From assembly GCA_004557185.1 (NCBI GenBank), contig SFEP01000033.1, positions 1 through 26,408 on the forward strand: a stretch of DNA of 26,408 nucleotides, read 5' to 3'. The stretch comes from Bacteroidales bacterium. GTDB taxonomy: Bacteria > Bacteroidota > Bacteroidia > Bacteroidales > Bacteroidaceae. Below the pieces are notes generated by a model. The model saw nothing but the letters and a program-made list of their open reading frames with translations. It did not search any database and was not told the origin of the DNA. The position numbers and the translations under genes are program-made. This document shows, in pieces, positions 17,828-26,383 of this stretch (its first letter is position 1; the number at the start of each line of letters is the position of its first letter).

Positions 17828-18964
17828 ATGTCCACAACTCCAGTGATTCCATTAGCCAACCACAAGGAAATGCATCGCTTCACGCAGCAAGTACTCTTGT
17901 GGTACGATGATCATCGCCGCGACCTGCCTTGGCGCAATATCAGTGACCCTTACAGGATATGGGTGTCAGAGATAATTTTGCAACAAACGCGGGTGGCACA
18001 AGGATATGCCTACTATCAGCGATTCGTGGAAGCGTTTCCTACGGTAGAAGCGTTGGCTGAAGCACCTGAGGACAAGGTGCTCCTGCTGTGGCAGGGACTG
18101 GGTTATTACAGTCGCGCACGTCGTTTACACGAGGCCGCCCGGCAGATAGTGCAGCAGGGAGGATTTCCCACGACATATGAGGGAATACTGGCTTTGCCGG
18201 GCGTGGGAGCGTACACCGCTGCTGCGATAGCCTCGTTTGCCTACCATTTGCCCCATGCCGTGTTAGATGGCAATGTGTACCGCGTACTCTCACGCTACTT
18301 TGGCGTACCCACACCTATTGACACGGGTACTGGGAAAAAAGCGTTCACGCAATTGGCGCAGATGCTGTTGCCAGAGAAACGCAGCGCGGACTATAATCAG
18401 GGCGTGATGGACTTCGGCGCTTTGCAATGCGTGCCCCAAAGCCCCGATTGCGCATCCTGCCCTCTGGCTGATGCATGTGCGGCCTACGGGAGTGACGCGG
18501 TAGGGTATTTTCCCGTCAAGTCGCGTGCTACGAAAGTCACCGAACGCCATTTTGTTTATTTGTACCTACCGACACCAGCAGGCATCTGGCTTCAACGGCG
18601 GGGCGCTGGCGACATCTGGCAAGGACTTTACGAAATGCCACTGCTGGAGTTTGATCATGTTCCGAGCAAGAAGGAAGTACAAGCGCATCCATTCATGCGT
18701 CAGTTTGGCAAGAATGTGAGCCTTACAAGGGTCGTAAAACGCAAGAAACACGTGCTGACCCATCGCCGTCTTTGGGCGGATTGCTATGTGGTGCAGAGCG
18801 AGCACTATCCAGAGCCGCCCGAGCCCTATTTCTGTGTGCCGCACAGCCTGCTCGCAGATTATGCCATGCCGCGCTTGGTGCAGTTGCTACTGGACAAGGT
18901 GCTGCAGAACGAATTACAACGATTTCAAGAAGACTCCTCCTATTTGCAATCGGAGTTGCCTTGA
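17828..18964 (+). CDS. mutY: A/G-specific adenine DNA glycosylase
   Basis: 378 aa. It removes adenine mispaired with 8-oxoguanine or guanine in base excision repair. The catalytic residues E48 (WVSEIILQQTRV) and D147 (VLDGNVYRVLSR) are visible. The helix-hairpin-helix LPGVGAYTAAAI (about 123-134) precedes D147. The [4Fe-4S] cluster cysteines follow as C-x6-C-x2-C-x5-C in CVPQSPDCASCPLADAC. The C-terminal domain (about 240-350) is the NUDIX-like 8-oxoG recognition domain (GIWLQRRGAGDIWQGLYEMP, KHVLTHRRLWADCY). It lies 86 bases after manC and 32 bases before rlmD, so co-transcription with rlmD is likely. Confidence 0.97.
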   Translation: MSTTPVIPLANHKEMHRFTQQVLLWYDDHRRDLPWRNISDPYRIWVSEIILQQTRVAQGYAYYQRFVEAFPTVEALAEAPEDKVLLLWQGLGYYSRARRLHEAARQIVQQGGFPTTYEGILALPGVGAYTAAAIASFAYHLPHAVLDGNVYRVLSRYFGVPTPIDTGTGKKAFTQLAQMLLPEKRSADYNQGVMDFGALQCVPQSPDCASCPLADACAAYGSDAVGYFPVKSRATKVTERHFVYLYLPTPAGIWLQRRGAGDIWQGLYEMPLLEFDHVPSKKEVQAHPFMRQFGKNVSLTRVVKRKKHVLTHRRLWADCYVVQSEHYPEPPEPYFCVPHSLLADYAMPRLVQLLLDKVLQNELQRFQEDSSYLQSELP

Positions 18965-18996
18965 TAAGATAGACTATTCAACTAAACAATCATACA

Positions 18997-20418
18997 ATGG
19001 CCAGGAAGAAGAAGCCTTTACCCTTACTTGAAGACATCACCATCACCGGTGTAGCAGCCGAAGGAAAGGCTATAGCCAAATATAACGACCTCGTGATTTT
19101 CGTACCCTTTGCCGTGCCTGGCGACGTGGTGGATCTACAGGTCAAGAAAAAGAAGAGAAACTTTGCGGAAGCAGAAATCGTGCAGTTGCACACGCCTTCG
19201 CCCTTACGCACCCATCCCTTTTGCAAGCACTTCGGTGTATGCGGCGGCTGCAAATGGCAGTGCATGCCTTACGAGGAGCAATTACGCTGCAAGCAACAAC
19301 AAGTCACCGATGCCCTCACACGTATTGGCAAGATAAAGTTGCCCACAATCTCGCCCATCTTGGGGAGCGCAAAGACAACGCATTACCGCAACAAGTTGGA
19401 GTTTGGTTTCTCCAACAAGAAATGGCTCACAAGCGAGCAGGTGGCTTCCGGTGAGCGTTTTGAGGTAATGGATGCAGTGGGCTTTCATATTCCGGGCGCG
19501 TTCGACAAGATTTTGGACATTGACGAATGCCATCTGATGGACGATATGAACAACCGTGTGCGCAACGCCTTGCGTTCCTACGCCTTGCAGCACGGCTTGT
19601 CGTTCTACGACCTGCGTGGTGGCCATGGCTTGCTGCGGAACATGATGCTGCGCACGTCGGCCACGGGCGAGTGGATGCTCTTGTTGCAGTTTTGCATGCG
19701 CAGTGAGGCGGAAGAAGAGCAGGCACAGCAGGTGTTGCGGTTTGTGCACGAAGCTTTTCCCAAAATTACCTCGTTGCTCTATGTCAATAACACCAAATGC
19801 AACGATACGATTGGCGACCTTGAAGTGAAAACGTATGCAGGTACCGACTTTATTTATGAAGTCATGGAGAACCTGCGGTTTAAGGTGGGGCCGAAGAGTT
19901 TCTACCAAACCAATACGGGGCAGGCTTACGAGCTCTATAAGGTAGCCCGTAATTTTGCTTCCCTCACGGGCAACGAATTGGTGTACGACCTCTACACGGG
20001 TACGGGTACCATCGCCCAGTTCGTGGCACATCAGGCACGTCAGGTAATAGGTATAGAATATGTGCCCGAGGCCATAGCCGATGCCAAGGCCAATGCAGAA
20101 ATCAACGGTTTGCACAACACGCAGTTCTACGCTGGTGATATGAAGGACATTCTGACGGCCGACTTCATTGCTGTGCATGGCCGTCCCGATGTCATCATTA
20201 CCGACCCCCCGCGAGCCGGTATGCATGGCGACGTGGTCAAGGCCATTCTCGGTGCAGCGCCGCAGCGTATCGTCTACGTAAGTTGCAACCCCGCCACCCA
20301 GGCTCGCGACCTGCAACTGCTCGATGGCCAGTATGAGGTCAAGGCCGTTCAGCCCGTCGACATGTTCCCGCATACCCACCACGTGGAGAACGTCGTATTG
20401 CTGGAAATCCGCCACTAA
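18997..20418 (+). CDS. rlmD: 23S rRNA (uracil-5-)-methyltransferase, RlmD type
   Basis: 473-aa SAM-dependent RNA methyltransferase of the RumA/TrmA family, expected to make 5-methyluridine in 23S rRNA. An N-terminal TRAM domain (about 10-65: ITITGVAAEGKAIAKY, VIFVPFAVPGDVV) is followed by iron-sulfur cysteines C76, C82 and C85 in CKHFGVCGGCKWQ. The SAM-binding core contains VYDLYTGTGTIAQF (about 330). The active-site segment is IVYVSCNPATQARDL, where SCNP holds the catalytic cysteine. The base glutamate is in HTHHVENVVLLE near the C-terminus. Assignment to RlmD rather than another family member rests on the general RumA-type layout, so exact target specificity is inferred. It follows mutY by 32 bases. 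Confidence 0.9.
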   Translation: MARKKKPLPLLEDITITGVAAEGKAIAKYNDLVIFVPFAVPGDVVDLQVKKKKRNFAEAEIVQLHTPSPLRTHPFCKHFGVCGGCKWQCMPYEEQLRCKQQQVTDALTRIGKIKLPTISPILGSAKTTHYRNKLEFGFSNKKWLTSEQVASGERFEVMDAVGFHIPGAFDKILDIDECHLMDDMNNRVRNALRSYALQHGLSFYDLRGGHGLLRNMMLRTSATGEWMLLLQFCMRSEAEEEQAQQVLRFVHEAFPKITSLLYVNNTKCNDTIGDLEVKTYAGTDFIYEVMENLRFKVGPKSFYQTNTGQAYELYKVARNFASLTGNELVYDLYTGTGTIAQFVAHQARQVIGIEYVPEAIADAKANAEINGLHNTQFYAGDMKDILTADFIAVHGRPDVIITDPPRAGMHGDVVKAILGAAPQRIVYVSCNPATQARDLQLLDGQYEVKAVQPVDMFPHTHHVENVVLLEIRH

Positions 20419-20470
20419 ACGTTTACTCTCAGCGCACGCTTTCTTCCTCACGTCCCCACTTTGCCACGCC

Positions 20471-21181
20471 ATGACCGTTATACGCCGACATAATCCCGTG
20501 CTCAAGCAGCGTCTGTTGCATTTACTGCAAGCAGGCGATGTGGAAGGCGTGCGTCAATACCTCACCACGCTCAGTTGCACGGACTTCCGCACGGCTACGT
20601 GGTTGCTGGGCGACGAGTTGTGCGCGCAGGCAGAACTGCGTACTGATGCCTTTTGGCCTCTGTTTGTGGCTTTGACCTCTTTCAATGCCAAGGCTTTCTT
20701 AGGAACGATGCTCAAGGCTGCCGTGCGCCTATATAATAAGGAGTATGTGGCTTTCGATGCCGCCGCGCTGCGTCCCTTTGCCGCCAAGGCTACAAGCATC
20801 GATGCCACAAAAACGTTACAGGCCTTCCTACCCACACTGCGTACAGCCGACGAGGTGCAGAGCCTTCTGGCGTTGTTCCCTGTCATGCCCCAGCAGCAGG
20901 TCGTGTTGCTCACGCAGCACCTCACACCTGCTACGTGCTTTGTGCTTTTCCTTGCGTTGCGCCAGTGGGAGCACGACACGGCGTTGTTGCGCCAAACCAC
21001 TTTCACGCTCTTGCGCAGTCCGCACAAACTCGCTTTCAACATGGCGAGCATCATAGTACATTACTTTGGTCTAAAAGATATACCCGCGGCCTTTTCGCTC
21101 ACGTTGCAGCCTTACGAACTCAGCCGCCTTGAAGTTTCTGAGGAACTTTTCCAAAAAATGCTGATGCGCTTTACAAGATGA
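20471..21181 (+). CDS. Hypothetical protein, mostly alpha-helical
   Basis: 236 aa. I do not recognise a family. The open frame starts at 20324 within rlmD, but the first 49 codons are an out-of-frame read of rlmD. MTVIRRHNPVLKQRLLHLLQ at 20471 is the likely start, 52 bases after the rlmD stop. There is no signal peptide or membrane segment. The sequence is rich in leucine and alanine with repeated amphipathic stretches (LKQRLLHLLQAGDVEGVRQ, ADEVQSLLALFPVMPQQQ, AFSLTLQPYELSRLE), which suggests a helical-repeat fold. Six or so cysteines are scattered without a metal motif. It is probably cytoplasmic and lies 48 bases before the metalloprotease gene on the same strand. Codon use looks like its neighbours, so it is likely a real gene. 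Confidence 0.75.
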   Translation: MTVIRRHNPVLKQRLLHLLQAGDVEGVRQYLTTLSCTDFRTATWLLGDELCAQAELRTDAFWPLFVALTSFNAKAFLGTMLKAAVRLYNKEYVAFDAAALRPFAAKATSIDATKTLQAFLPTLRTADEVQSLLALFPVMPQQQVVLLTQHLTPATCFVLFLALRQWEHDTALLRQTTFTLLRSPHKLAFNMASIIVHYFGLKDIPAAFSLTLQPYELSRLEVSEELFQKMLMRFTR

Positions 21182-21229
21182 AACAATCATTCTTGTGTAT
21201 CAGTTACTCATCTACAACACACAAAAGAA

Positions 21230-23611
21230 ATGACACGATTCTCACGTTTTATTGCATGTGCGGGCCTCTTGGTAGCCACGCTGTCTTTACCTATCATGTC
21301 GCATGCCCAAAAGCACGCATCCCAGAAGTCGGCTACGGCCTCAGCTTCCGTTAAGAAGTCGCAGCAGGGCCTTTTCCATTATACCCTCGACTCCGAAGGC
21401 CATCATGTCTTCACGCTGCCCGACTCTTTGTTAGGACGCGAAATGCTGGTGACGGTGCGCTTCACCTCTACGCCCGCAGGCTGTGGCTTGTATGGCGGAG
21501 AACTGGCTAACCAGCAAACTGTGTATTGGCAGTTGGTGGATAACGACCGTCTGCTCTTGCGTGCTCGTCTGCTGCTGAACGTGGCAGACAGTACCGATAT
21601 GATCAACCGCGCCGTGCGCGCCGCCAGTGCCGACCCCGTCATAGCCTCGTTCAAGGTGAAAATGCATAATCGCAAAGGCTACGCTTTCGATGCTGGCGCG
21701 CTCATTAATGAAGACATCACGGCGTTAAGTATATCCCGCAACCATCGTCGCACGTTGGGCTTGCAGGGATACATCTCGTCTCTGTCCTACATTGAGCGCG
21801 TGGCCACCTTTCCCACGAACACCGAAATCCGTGTAGTGCGCACCTGGTCTTCCCCGGCAGGTAGCACCTATGCCGGGCGTTTCACCGACCGCGTCACGCT
21901 GGGCATGAACATCTCCTTCATCCTGCTGCCCAAGGAGCCCATGATGCGCCGCCTCTTCGACCCTCGCGTGGGTTATTTTACCGATGCTTATTATAAATTC
22001 AGCGATGCCCAGCAGCAGGTAGAGCCCGAACGCTTCATCACACGTTGGCGCTTGGAGCCAAAGGACAGTGCCGATGCAGCCCGCATGCAGCGGGGCGAAC
22101 TGGTGGAGCCGCGCAAGCCCATTGTGTATTACATTGACCCCGCCACGCCTAAGAAGTGGCGCCCTTACCTCATTCAGGGCGTGAACGACTGGCAAAAGGC
22201 GTTTGAGAAGGCTGGTTTCAAGAATGCCATCATGGCCAAGGAGTGGCCTGAAAACGACAGCACCATGTCGATGGAAGACGCCCGCTTTTCTGTCATTCGC
22301 TACCTCGCCTCTAACATTGAGAATGCCTACGGGCCGCATGTTCACGACCCTCGCAGCGGCGAGATTCTTGAAAGCCACATTTGCTGGTATCACAATGTCA
22401 TGAGTCTGGTGCACGACTGGTACATGGTGCAGGCCAGCAGCATCGACGAGGCTGCACGCACCATGAACTTCTCTACCGAACTGATGGGCGAACTCATCCG
22501 CTTCGTGTCGTCGCACGAGGTCGGCCACACGCTGGGCCTGCGTCACAACTTCGGCTCGTCCAGTCTGGTGCCTGTCGACAGTCTTCGCTCGCGTTCCTTT
22601 GTCGAGGCGCATGGCCACACGCCCAGCATCATGGACTACGCCCGCTTCAACTACGTGGCCCAGCCCGAGGATAGCATTTCGCGTCAAGGCATCTTCCCCC
22701 GCATTGGCGACTACGACCTTTGGGCCATTCAGTGGGGCTATACGCCTATGCCGAAGGCCTATGATGCCACGAGCGACCATTGGGAACTCGAAAAACTTGT
22801 GCAGCGCGAAACCAAGGGCAAGCCTCGCCTGTGGTTTGGCGATGGCGAAACCAACCGTACCAACGACCCGCGTTGTCTGACCGAGGACCTCGGCGACGAT
22901 GCCGTGAAGGCCAGTGAATATGGCATACGCAACCTGCAGCGCCAGCTGAAGCATTTGCCTGAATGGACCTATCGTAGCAGCGACATCTACGGCACCGGTC
23001 TCAGCACAATGTACAGTCAGCACTTGAACCAGTTTAAGCGCTATTGCGGCCATGTCATCCGCCACATCGGCGGCACTTTTGCCAATTACAAGACGGCCGA
23101 CGAGGACGGTGTGGTCTACACCTACCAGCCTCGCCAAAAGGAGGTGGAGGCTCTTGACTTCATCGACCGCCATGTGTTGCACGAACCCCGTTGGCTCATT
23201 CAGCACGACTACATCAAGCGCTTTGCACCCGAACCTCAAGTTTACACCCTCAGCTTGGGGATTGCGGTGGTTCGCAGTCTTTATGCCAATACCTTGCTTA
23301 ATCGTCTGACCCCTGCTTTCCCCGTGTCCGACTACCTGCCCATGCTCAACGATCGTGTGTTCGCATCTGTCAAGAACGGGGCAACACCCTCCGACTACAC
23401 GCAGTCGTTGCAGCGCGAGGCGGTAAAGGCCATGCTGGCCATCTACGCTGACGACAACACAAGTCAGGAAGTGCGCGTAGCCGTGTGGTCGGAGTTGCGC
23501 AAACTCAGCACGCAACTCAAGGCCGTGTCGTCGCGCCACGCCCATTATGCCCTTTTGCACGACGATGTGCAGACGGCACTTGAACACCGCAAGACGAAGG
23601 TTACCTTATAA
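21230..23611 (+). CDS. Secreted zinc-dependent metalloprotease (Met-zincin, DUF5117/DUF4953 type)
   Basis: 793 aa with signal peptide MTRFSRFIACAGLLVATLSL followed by PIMSHAQ. The N-terminal region (about 45-230) has the DUF5117 pattern (FHYTLDSEGHHVFTLPDSLLG, in two halves around EGHH; DITALSISR). The catalytic zinc motif is HEVGHTLGLRHNF, with ligands H429, H433 and H439 and catalytic E430. A metzincin Met-turn follows as SIMDYARF (M468). The long C-terminal part (about 490-793) is family-specific. These proteins are common in Bacteroidetes, exported, and of unknown substrate; peptidase activity is inferred from intact catalytic residues. It is 56 bases upstream of another secreted-protein gene, so the two may be co-transcribed. 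Confidence 0.92.
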   Translation: MTRFSRFIACAGLLVATLSLPIMSHAQKHASQKSATASASVKKSQQGLFHYTLDSEGHHVFTLPDSLLGREMLVTVRFTSTPAGCGLYGGELANQQTVYWQLVDNDRLLLRARLLLNVADSTDMINRAVRAASADPVIASFKVKMHNRKGYAFDAGALINEDITALSISRNHRRTLGLQGYISSLSYIERVATFPTNTEIRVVRTWSSPAGSTYAGRFTDRVTLGMNISFILLPKEPMMRRLFDPRVGYFTDAYYKFSDAQQQVEPERFITRWRLEPKDSADAARMQRGELVEPRKPIVYYIDPATPKKWRPYLIQGVNDWQKAFEKAGFKNAIMAKEWPENDSTMSMEDARFSVIRYLASNIENAYGPHVHDPRSGEILESHICWYHNVMSLVHDWYMVQASSIDEAARTMNFSTELMGELIRFVSSHEVGHTLGLRHNFGSSSLVPVDSLRSRSFVEAHGHTPSIMDYARFNYVAQPEDSISRQGIFPRIGDYDLWAIQWGYTPMPKAYDATSDHWELEKLVQRETKGKPRLWFGDGETNRTNDPRCLTEDLGDDAVKASEYGIRNLQRQLKHLPEWTYRSSDIYGTGLSTMYSQHLNQFKRYCGHVIRHIGGTFANYKTADEDGVVYTYQPRQKEVEALDFIDRHVLHEPRWLIQHDYIKRFAPEPQVYTLSLGIAVVRSLYANTLLNRLTPAFPVSDYLPMLNDRVFASVKNGATPSDYTQSLQREAVKAMLAIYADDNTSQEVRVAVWSELRKLSTQLKAVSSRHAHYALLHDDVQTALEHRKTKVTL

Positions 23612-23667
23612 TCATCCGACTAAGCAAAGAACCGTTTCCGACGAAATTACACTTTACATATAGCTAT

Positions 23668-25914
23668 ATGAAGAAACACGTACTTGTCACGATGGCCTTC
23701 AGCCTGGGGCTTACCGCCATGGCGCAAGGCATTTATCAGTTTGAGGACCCGAGCTTCGAAAGCTACACCTCCACTGGCAGCGAACCTGGCTACGGCTGGA
23801 ACTCATTCAATTCGGCCACGGGGTCTGTGGCCGGCTTAGGCAAAGGCTCCTCGCCCAAGCCCCAACTCATTAAGCCGGGAGCCAATGATACGGGCAGTGC
23901 CGTGCAGATTTTCTCAAAGAGCATTTTGGGTGCCAAGGCTAATGGCAACCTCACCACGGGCATGATCAACATGGGCAGCACCACACCCTCCAGTGCCAGC
24001 AACTACAACTATACCAAGCGCGACGACTCCTCGCACAGCCTGCTCTTTGCTGGCCGTCCCGATGCCGTCACGTTCTATGCCAAGTTTGTGAGCGGCGGCA
24101 GTCCTAATGGCCGCGGCCAGTTCATTCTGCACGACGGCGACGTGGATTATCGCGACCCCGAATTGGCTGAGCAGGCTGGCAATCGCATCGGTAAGGCCGC
24201 AGCCCTCGTGCCAGTCACTTCGGAGTGGACCAAGTTTACGGCCGAGTTCACCTACGACAAGGCACAGACGGCCACGCAGTATCTTTTGGCAACCTTCACC
24301 ACCAACCCCACGCCGGGCGGCAGTGCAGGCGACTATTTGCAAATCGACGAAATACAGTTTGTCTACTACCACAGCCTCGCGTCCATCTCTTATAACGGCA
24401 CGGCCATCACCGTTCCCGAGGATGGCACCTACAACCTTGCACCGCAAACGTACGACCCCGCCAAGTTGCAGTACACCGTGAAGGGTGCAGGTGCTACGGT
24501 GGAGACGGACTACGATGCGGCCATGGGTGTGCTCAACATCAAGGTCAAGGGTAACGACTACTCTGTGAATAGCAGTAGCGTCACCACCTACACGCTCTTC
24601 TTTGCCCTCGGAGGCACGACCGACCCTGACCCTGAACCCGAGCCCACCCCCGGCAGTTCGTTGGGCGAACCTGTAGCCTCTCTGGCTGATTTGCGCAACA
24701 GCACCACCTACGCCATCTACAATGCCACCTACACCGCCTACGCCATCTACTCGGCTTCCAACTCTACGACGAGCGTGTGGACGGCTGGCATGACAGGCGA
24801 CGCCGAACACCCCGTGTCGAACAACGCCTTCTGCGGCGACTTCGACATCACGGCTCCCGAACATGCTTGGATGGTCATACCCTTCAACGGTCTGTACTAT
24901 ATCTATAATATGGGTGCTAAGAAATTCCTCCGTACGCCAGGCTATGAGGGAGCTACGGGCCCTTGTACCTTCAGCGCCGACCCCGTAGGTCTGACGGCCG
25001 AGGAACTGGGCAATGCCACTTTTGCGCTCACACGCACTTCGCACCGGCTCGACTATATGTGTGCCTCCCCCGCCCAGGCCAACCCCATTTGCATATGGGA
25101 AAACAGCGACATAGGTGCTTGCTGGCAGTTCAAGGAGAACCTGCAGGTGGCTGCCGACCCCTCCGTGCTCGCCCTCATCGACGCATCGCTCACGCCCGAC
25201 CCTGAGCCCGAGCCCGACTTGACGCAGCTCGGCGCACCGGTCAGCACGGTTGACGAACTCGACATGCACAAAACGTATGCCATCTACAACCCGCACTTCA
25301 CCACCTACGCCGTGTCCAACCTCACGCAGACTGAGAACCTTTGGGCCGCTGGCATGACGGGCGATGCTGGACATAATCTGGCCAACGAGGCCTGCGCCCA
25401 GCCCTACGACCGCTTCTCCAACAACGGCGCCTGGATGGTTGTCAACCACGGGGGACACTGCTACATCTACAACATGGGAGCCAAGAAGTTCCTGACCCTC
25501 CCCGTGGACGTTGACGGTGGTGTGCCTTGCACGCTGGTCGACGAGCCCGTGGCCCTGACTCTGACTGCGCGTACCGAAAATCCCAAGCACTTCACCCTTA
25601 CACTTTCGGGCCATGAAAAGGACTTTATGTGTGCTGCACCGCAACTCTCAGGGGCTAATACGCTTGCGCCCATCTGCACTTGGACAGCTGCCGACGATGG
25701 CTCGCAGTGGCAGTTCATGTTGAATCCCAACGTGGAGGCCGACATCGAAGTGCTCAACCTCATCGATCCCGTCCTTACGGGCATCGGCACGCTGCCTGAG
25801 GTGCAGCAGGGCCACAGCCCCATCTACAACCTTTCTGGCATCCGTATGCCGCAGGCAGCCCGTCTGCCCAAGGGCGTCTACATCCGTGGTGGCAAAAAGA
25901 TTATCGTGAAGTAA
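23668..25914 (+). CDS. Large secreted repeat protein with N-terminal carbohydrate-type domain and C-terminal sorting-like tail
   Basis: 748 aa. The signal peptide is MKKHVLVTMAFSLGLTAMAQ. Residues about 22-235 resemble the PCMD/carbohydrate-binding beta domains of Bacteroidetes (QFEDPSFESY, VTFYAKFVSG, YLQIDEIQFVYY). Residues about 236-315 form a second small beta domain (ISYNGTAITVPEDGTYNLAP). A DPDPEPEPTPG linker leads to two homologous modules, about 332-505 and 521-703, separated by a second DPEPEPD linker. The modules share TYAIYN, AGMTGDA, YIYNMGAKKFL, MCA(S/A)P, PIC.W and WQF. The tail SPIYNLSGIRMPQAARLPKG and GVYIRGGKKIIVK resembles type-A T9SS sorting ends of Prevotella. It is probably exported to the cell surface; glycan or host-ligand binding is only inferred. 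No catalytic motif was seen. Confidence 0.88.
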   Translation: MKKHVLVTMAFSLGLTAMAQGIYQFEDPSFESYTSTGSEPGYGWNSFNSATGSVAGLGKGSSPKPQLIKPGANDTGSAVQIFSKSILGAKANGNLTTGMINMGSTTPSSASNYNYTKRDDSSHSLLFAGRPDAVTFYAKFVSGGSPNGRGQFILHDGDVDYRDPELAEQAGNRIGKAAALVPVTSEWTKFTAEFTYDKAQTATQYLLATFTTNPTPGGSAGDYLQIDEIQFVYYHSLASISYNGTAITVPEDGTYNLAPQTYDPAKLQYTVKGAGATVETDYDAAMGVLNIKVKGNDYSVNSSSVTTYTLFFALGGTTDPDPEPEPTPGSSLGEPVASLADLRNSTTYAIYNATYTAYAIYSASNSTTSVWTAGMTGDAEHPVSNNAFCGDFDITAPEHAWMVIPFNGLYYIYNMGAKKFLRTPGYEGATGPCTFSADPVGLTAEELGNATFALTRTSHRLDYMCASPAQANPICIWENSDIGACWQFKENLQVAADPSVLALIDASLTPDPEPEPDLTQLGAPVSTVDELDMHKTYAIYNPHFTTYAVSNLTQTENLWAAGMTGDAGHNLANEACAQPYDRFSNNGAWMVVNHGGHCYIYNMGAKKFLTLPVDVDGGVPCTLVDEPVALTLTARTENPKHFTLTLSGHEKDFMCAAPQLSGANTLAPICTWTAADDGSQWQFMLNPNVEADIEVLNLIDPVLTGIGTLPEVQQGHSPIYNLSGIRMPQAARLPKGVYIRGGKKIIVK

Positions 25915-25961
25915 AAACAAACCCCAGAGGCCGCGTTCATCGCGTGCACATCTCCTTCTCT

Positions 25962-26002
25962 CAAACACCTGCTTTGGAGCATCGCTCCGAGGCGGGTGTT
26001 TG
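25962..26002 (+). terminator. Terminator of the secreted repeat-protein gene
   Basis: The outer stem CAAACACCTGC (25962-25972) pairs with GCGGGTGTTTG (25992-26002) with one G-U pair. The inner stem GGAGC (25976-25980) pairs with GCTCC (25984-25988) around ATC. It starts 47 bases after the stop. The downstream T-tract is weak (CGTTGTG). Confidence 0.7.
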
Positions 26003-26170
26003 CGTTGTGATAGGGCCTTGACGTAACCATCTAAATCGTCCGTCATATATATGCCTCCGCTCTCATACTTGGCAGACCCAATAGCCTTTCATGAAGAGCA
26101 ATTACCTCCTACGCAATATCGTTCTTATCCCCCTTCTTTCCGATTTTCTCATAACTGTAACCCTTCTTAC

Positions 26171-26308
26171 AAGGCACATTGCCGGTTGCCACGCCGGCGT
26201 AACAACGTTGCCATGCCGGCGTAACAACGTTGCCATGCCGGCGTAACAACGTTGCCATGCCGGCATAACAACGTTGCCATGCCGGCGTGGCAACCGACAC
26301 TGTGCCTT
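26171..26308. repeat. Array C: five 22-bp palindromic tandem units within a symmetric element
   Basis: Four near-identical 22-bp units occupy 26203-26224, 26225-26246, 26247-26268 and 26269-26290, with a degenerate fifth at 26181-26202. Each unit is CAACGTTG (a perfect 8-bp palindrome) followed by CCATGCCGGCGTAA; in the third unit the core is the perfect 10-bp palindrome ATGCCGGCAT. The ends are exact inverted copies: CGGTTGCCACGCCGGC at 26183-26198 and GCCGGCGTGGCAACCG at 26281-26296. Farther out, AAGGCACA (26171-26178) faces TGTGCCTT (26301-26308). The entire 138-bp element is therefore nearly symmetric about its centre. Confidence 0.92.
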
Positions 26309-26375
26309 TCCGCAGGGAAAACGCACGAAATTTAATCATCATTTTCTTTGTTATTTTCATTGATTTTCAATGTGA

Positions 26376-26383
26376 TAAATTTG
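26376..26383 (+). promoter_or_regulatory. Possible -7 box reading out of the window
   Basis: TAAATTTG matches TAnnTTTG, with TTTTC around 26354 as a possible -33 element. It lies in an AT-rich tail just past array C, and would drive a plus-strand gene beyond the window. Chance occurrence in AT-rich DNA is a real possibility. Confidence 0.35.

Noticed and set aside
21725..23587. 620-aa minus-strand open frame
   Set aside because: It lies entirely opposite the metalloprotease with intact HEVGH and Met-turn motifs. Its composition (V, H, G, R rich) is that of an antisense shadow.
23914..25644. 576-aa minus-strand open frame
   Set aside because: It is antisense to the secreted repeat protein, which has a signal peptide and matching duplicated modules. 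The minus frame has no recognisable motif.
26102..26360. Two minus-strand frames with HGNVV/MPAWQRCYAG peptide repeats
   Set aside because: They are direct translations of array C in two phases. The DNA symmetry, not the reading frame, is conserved.
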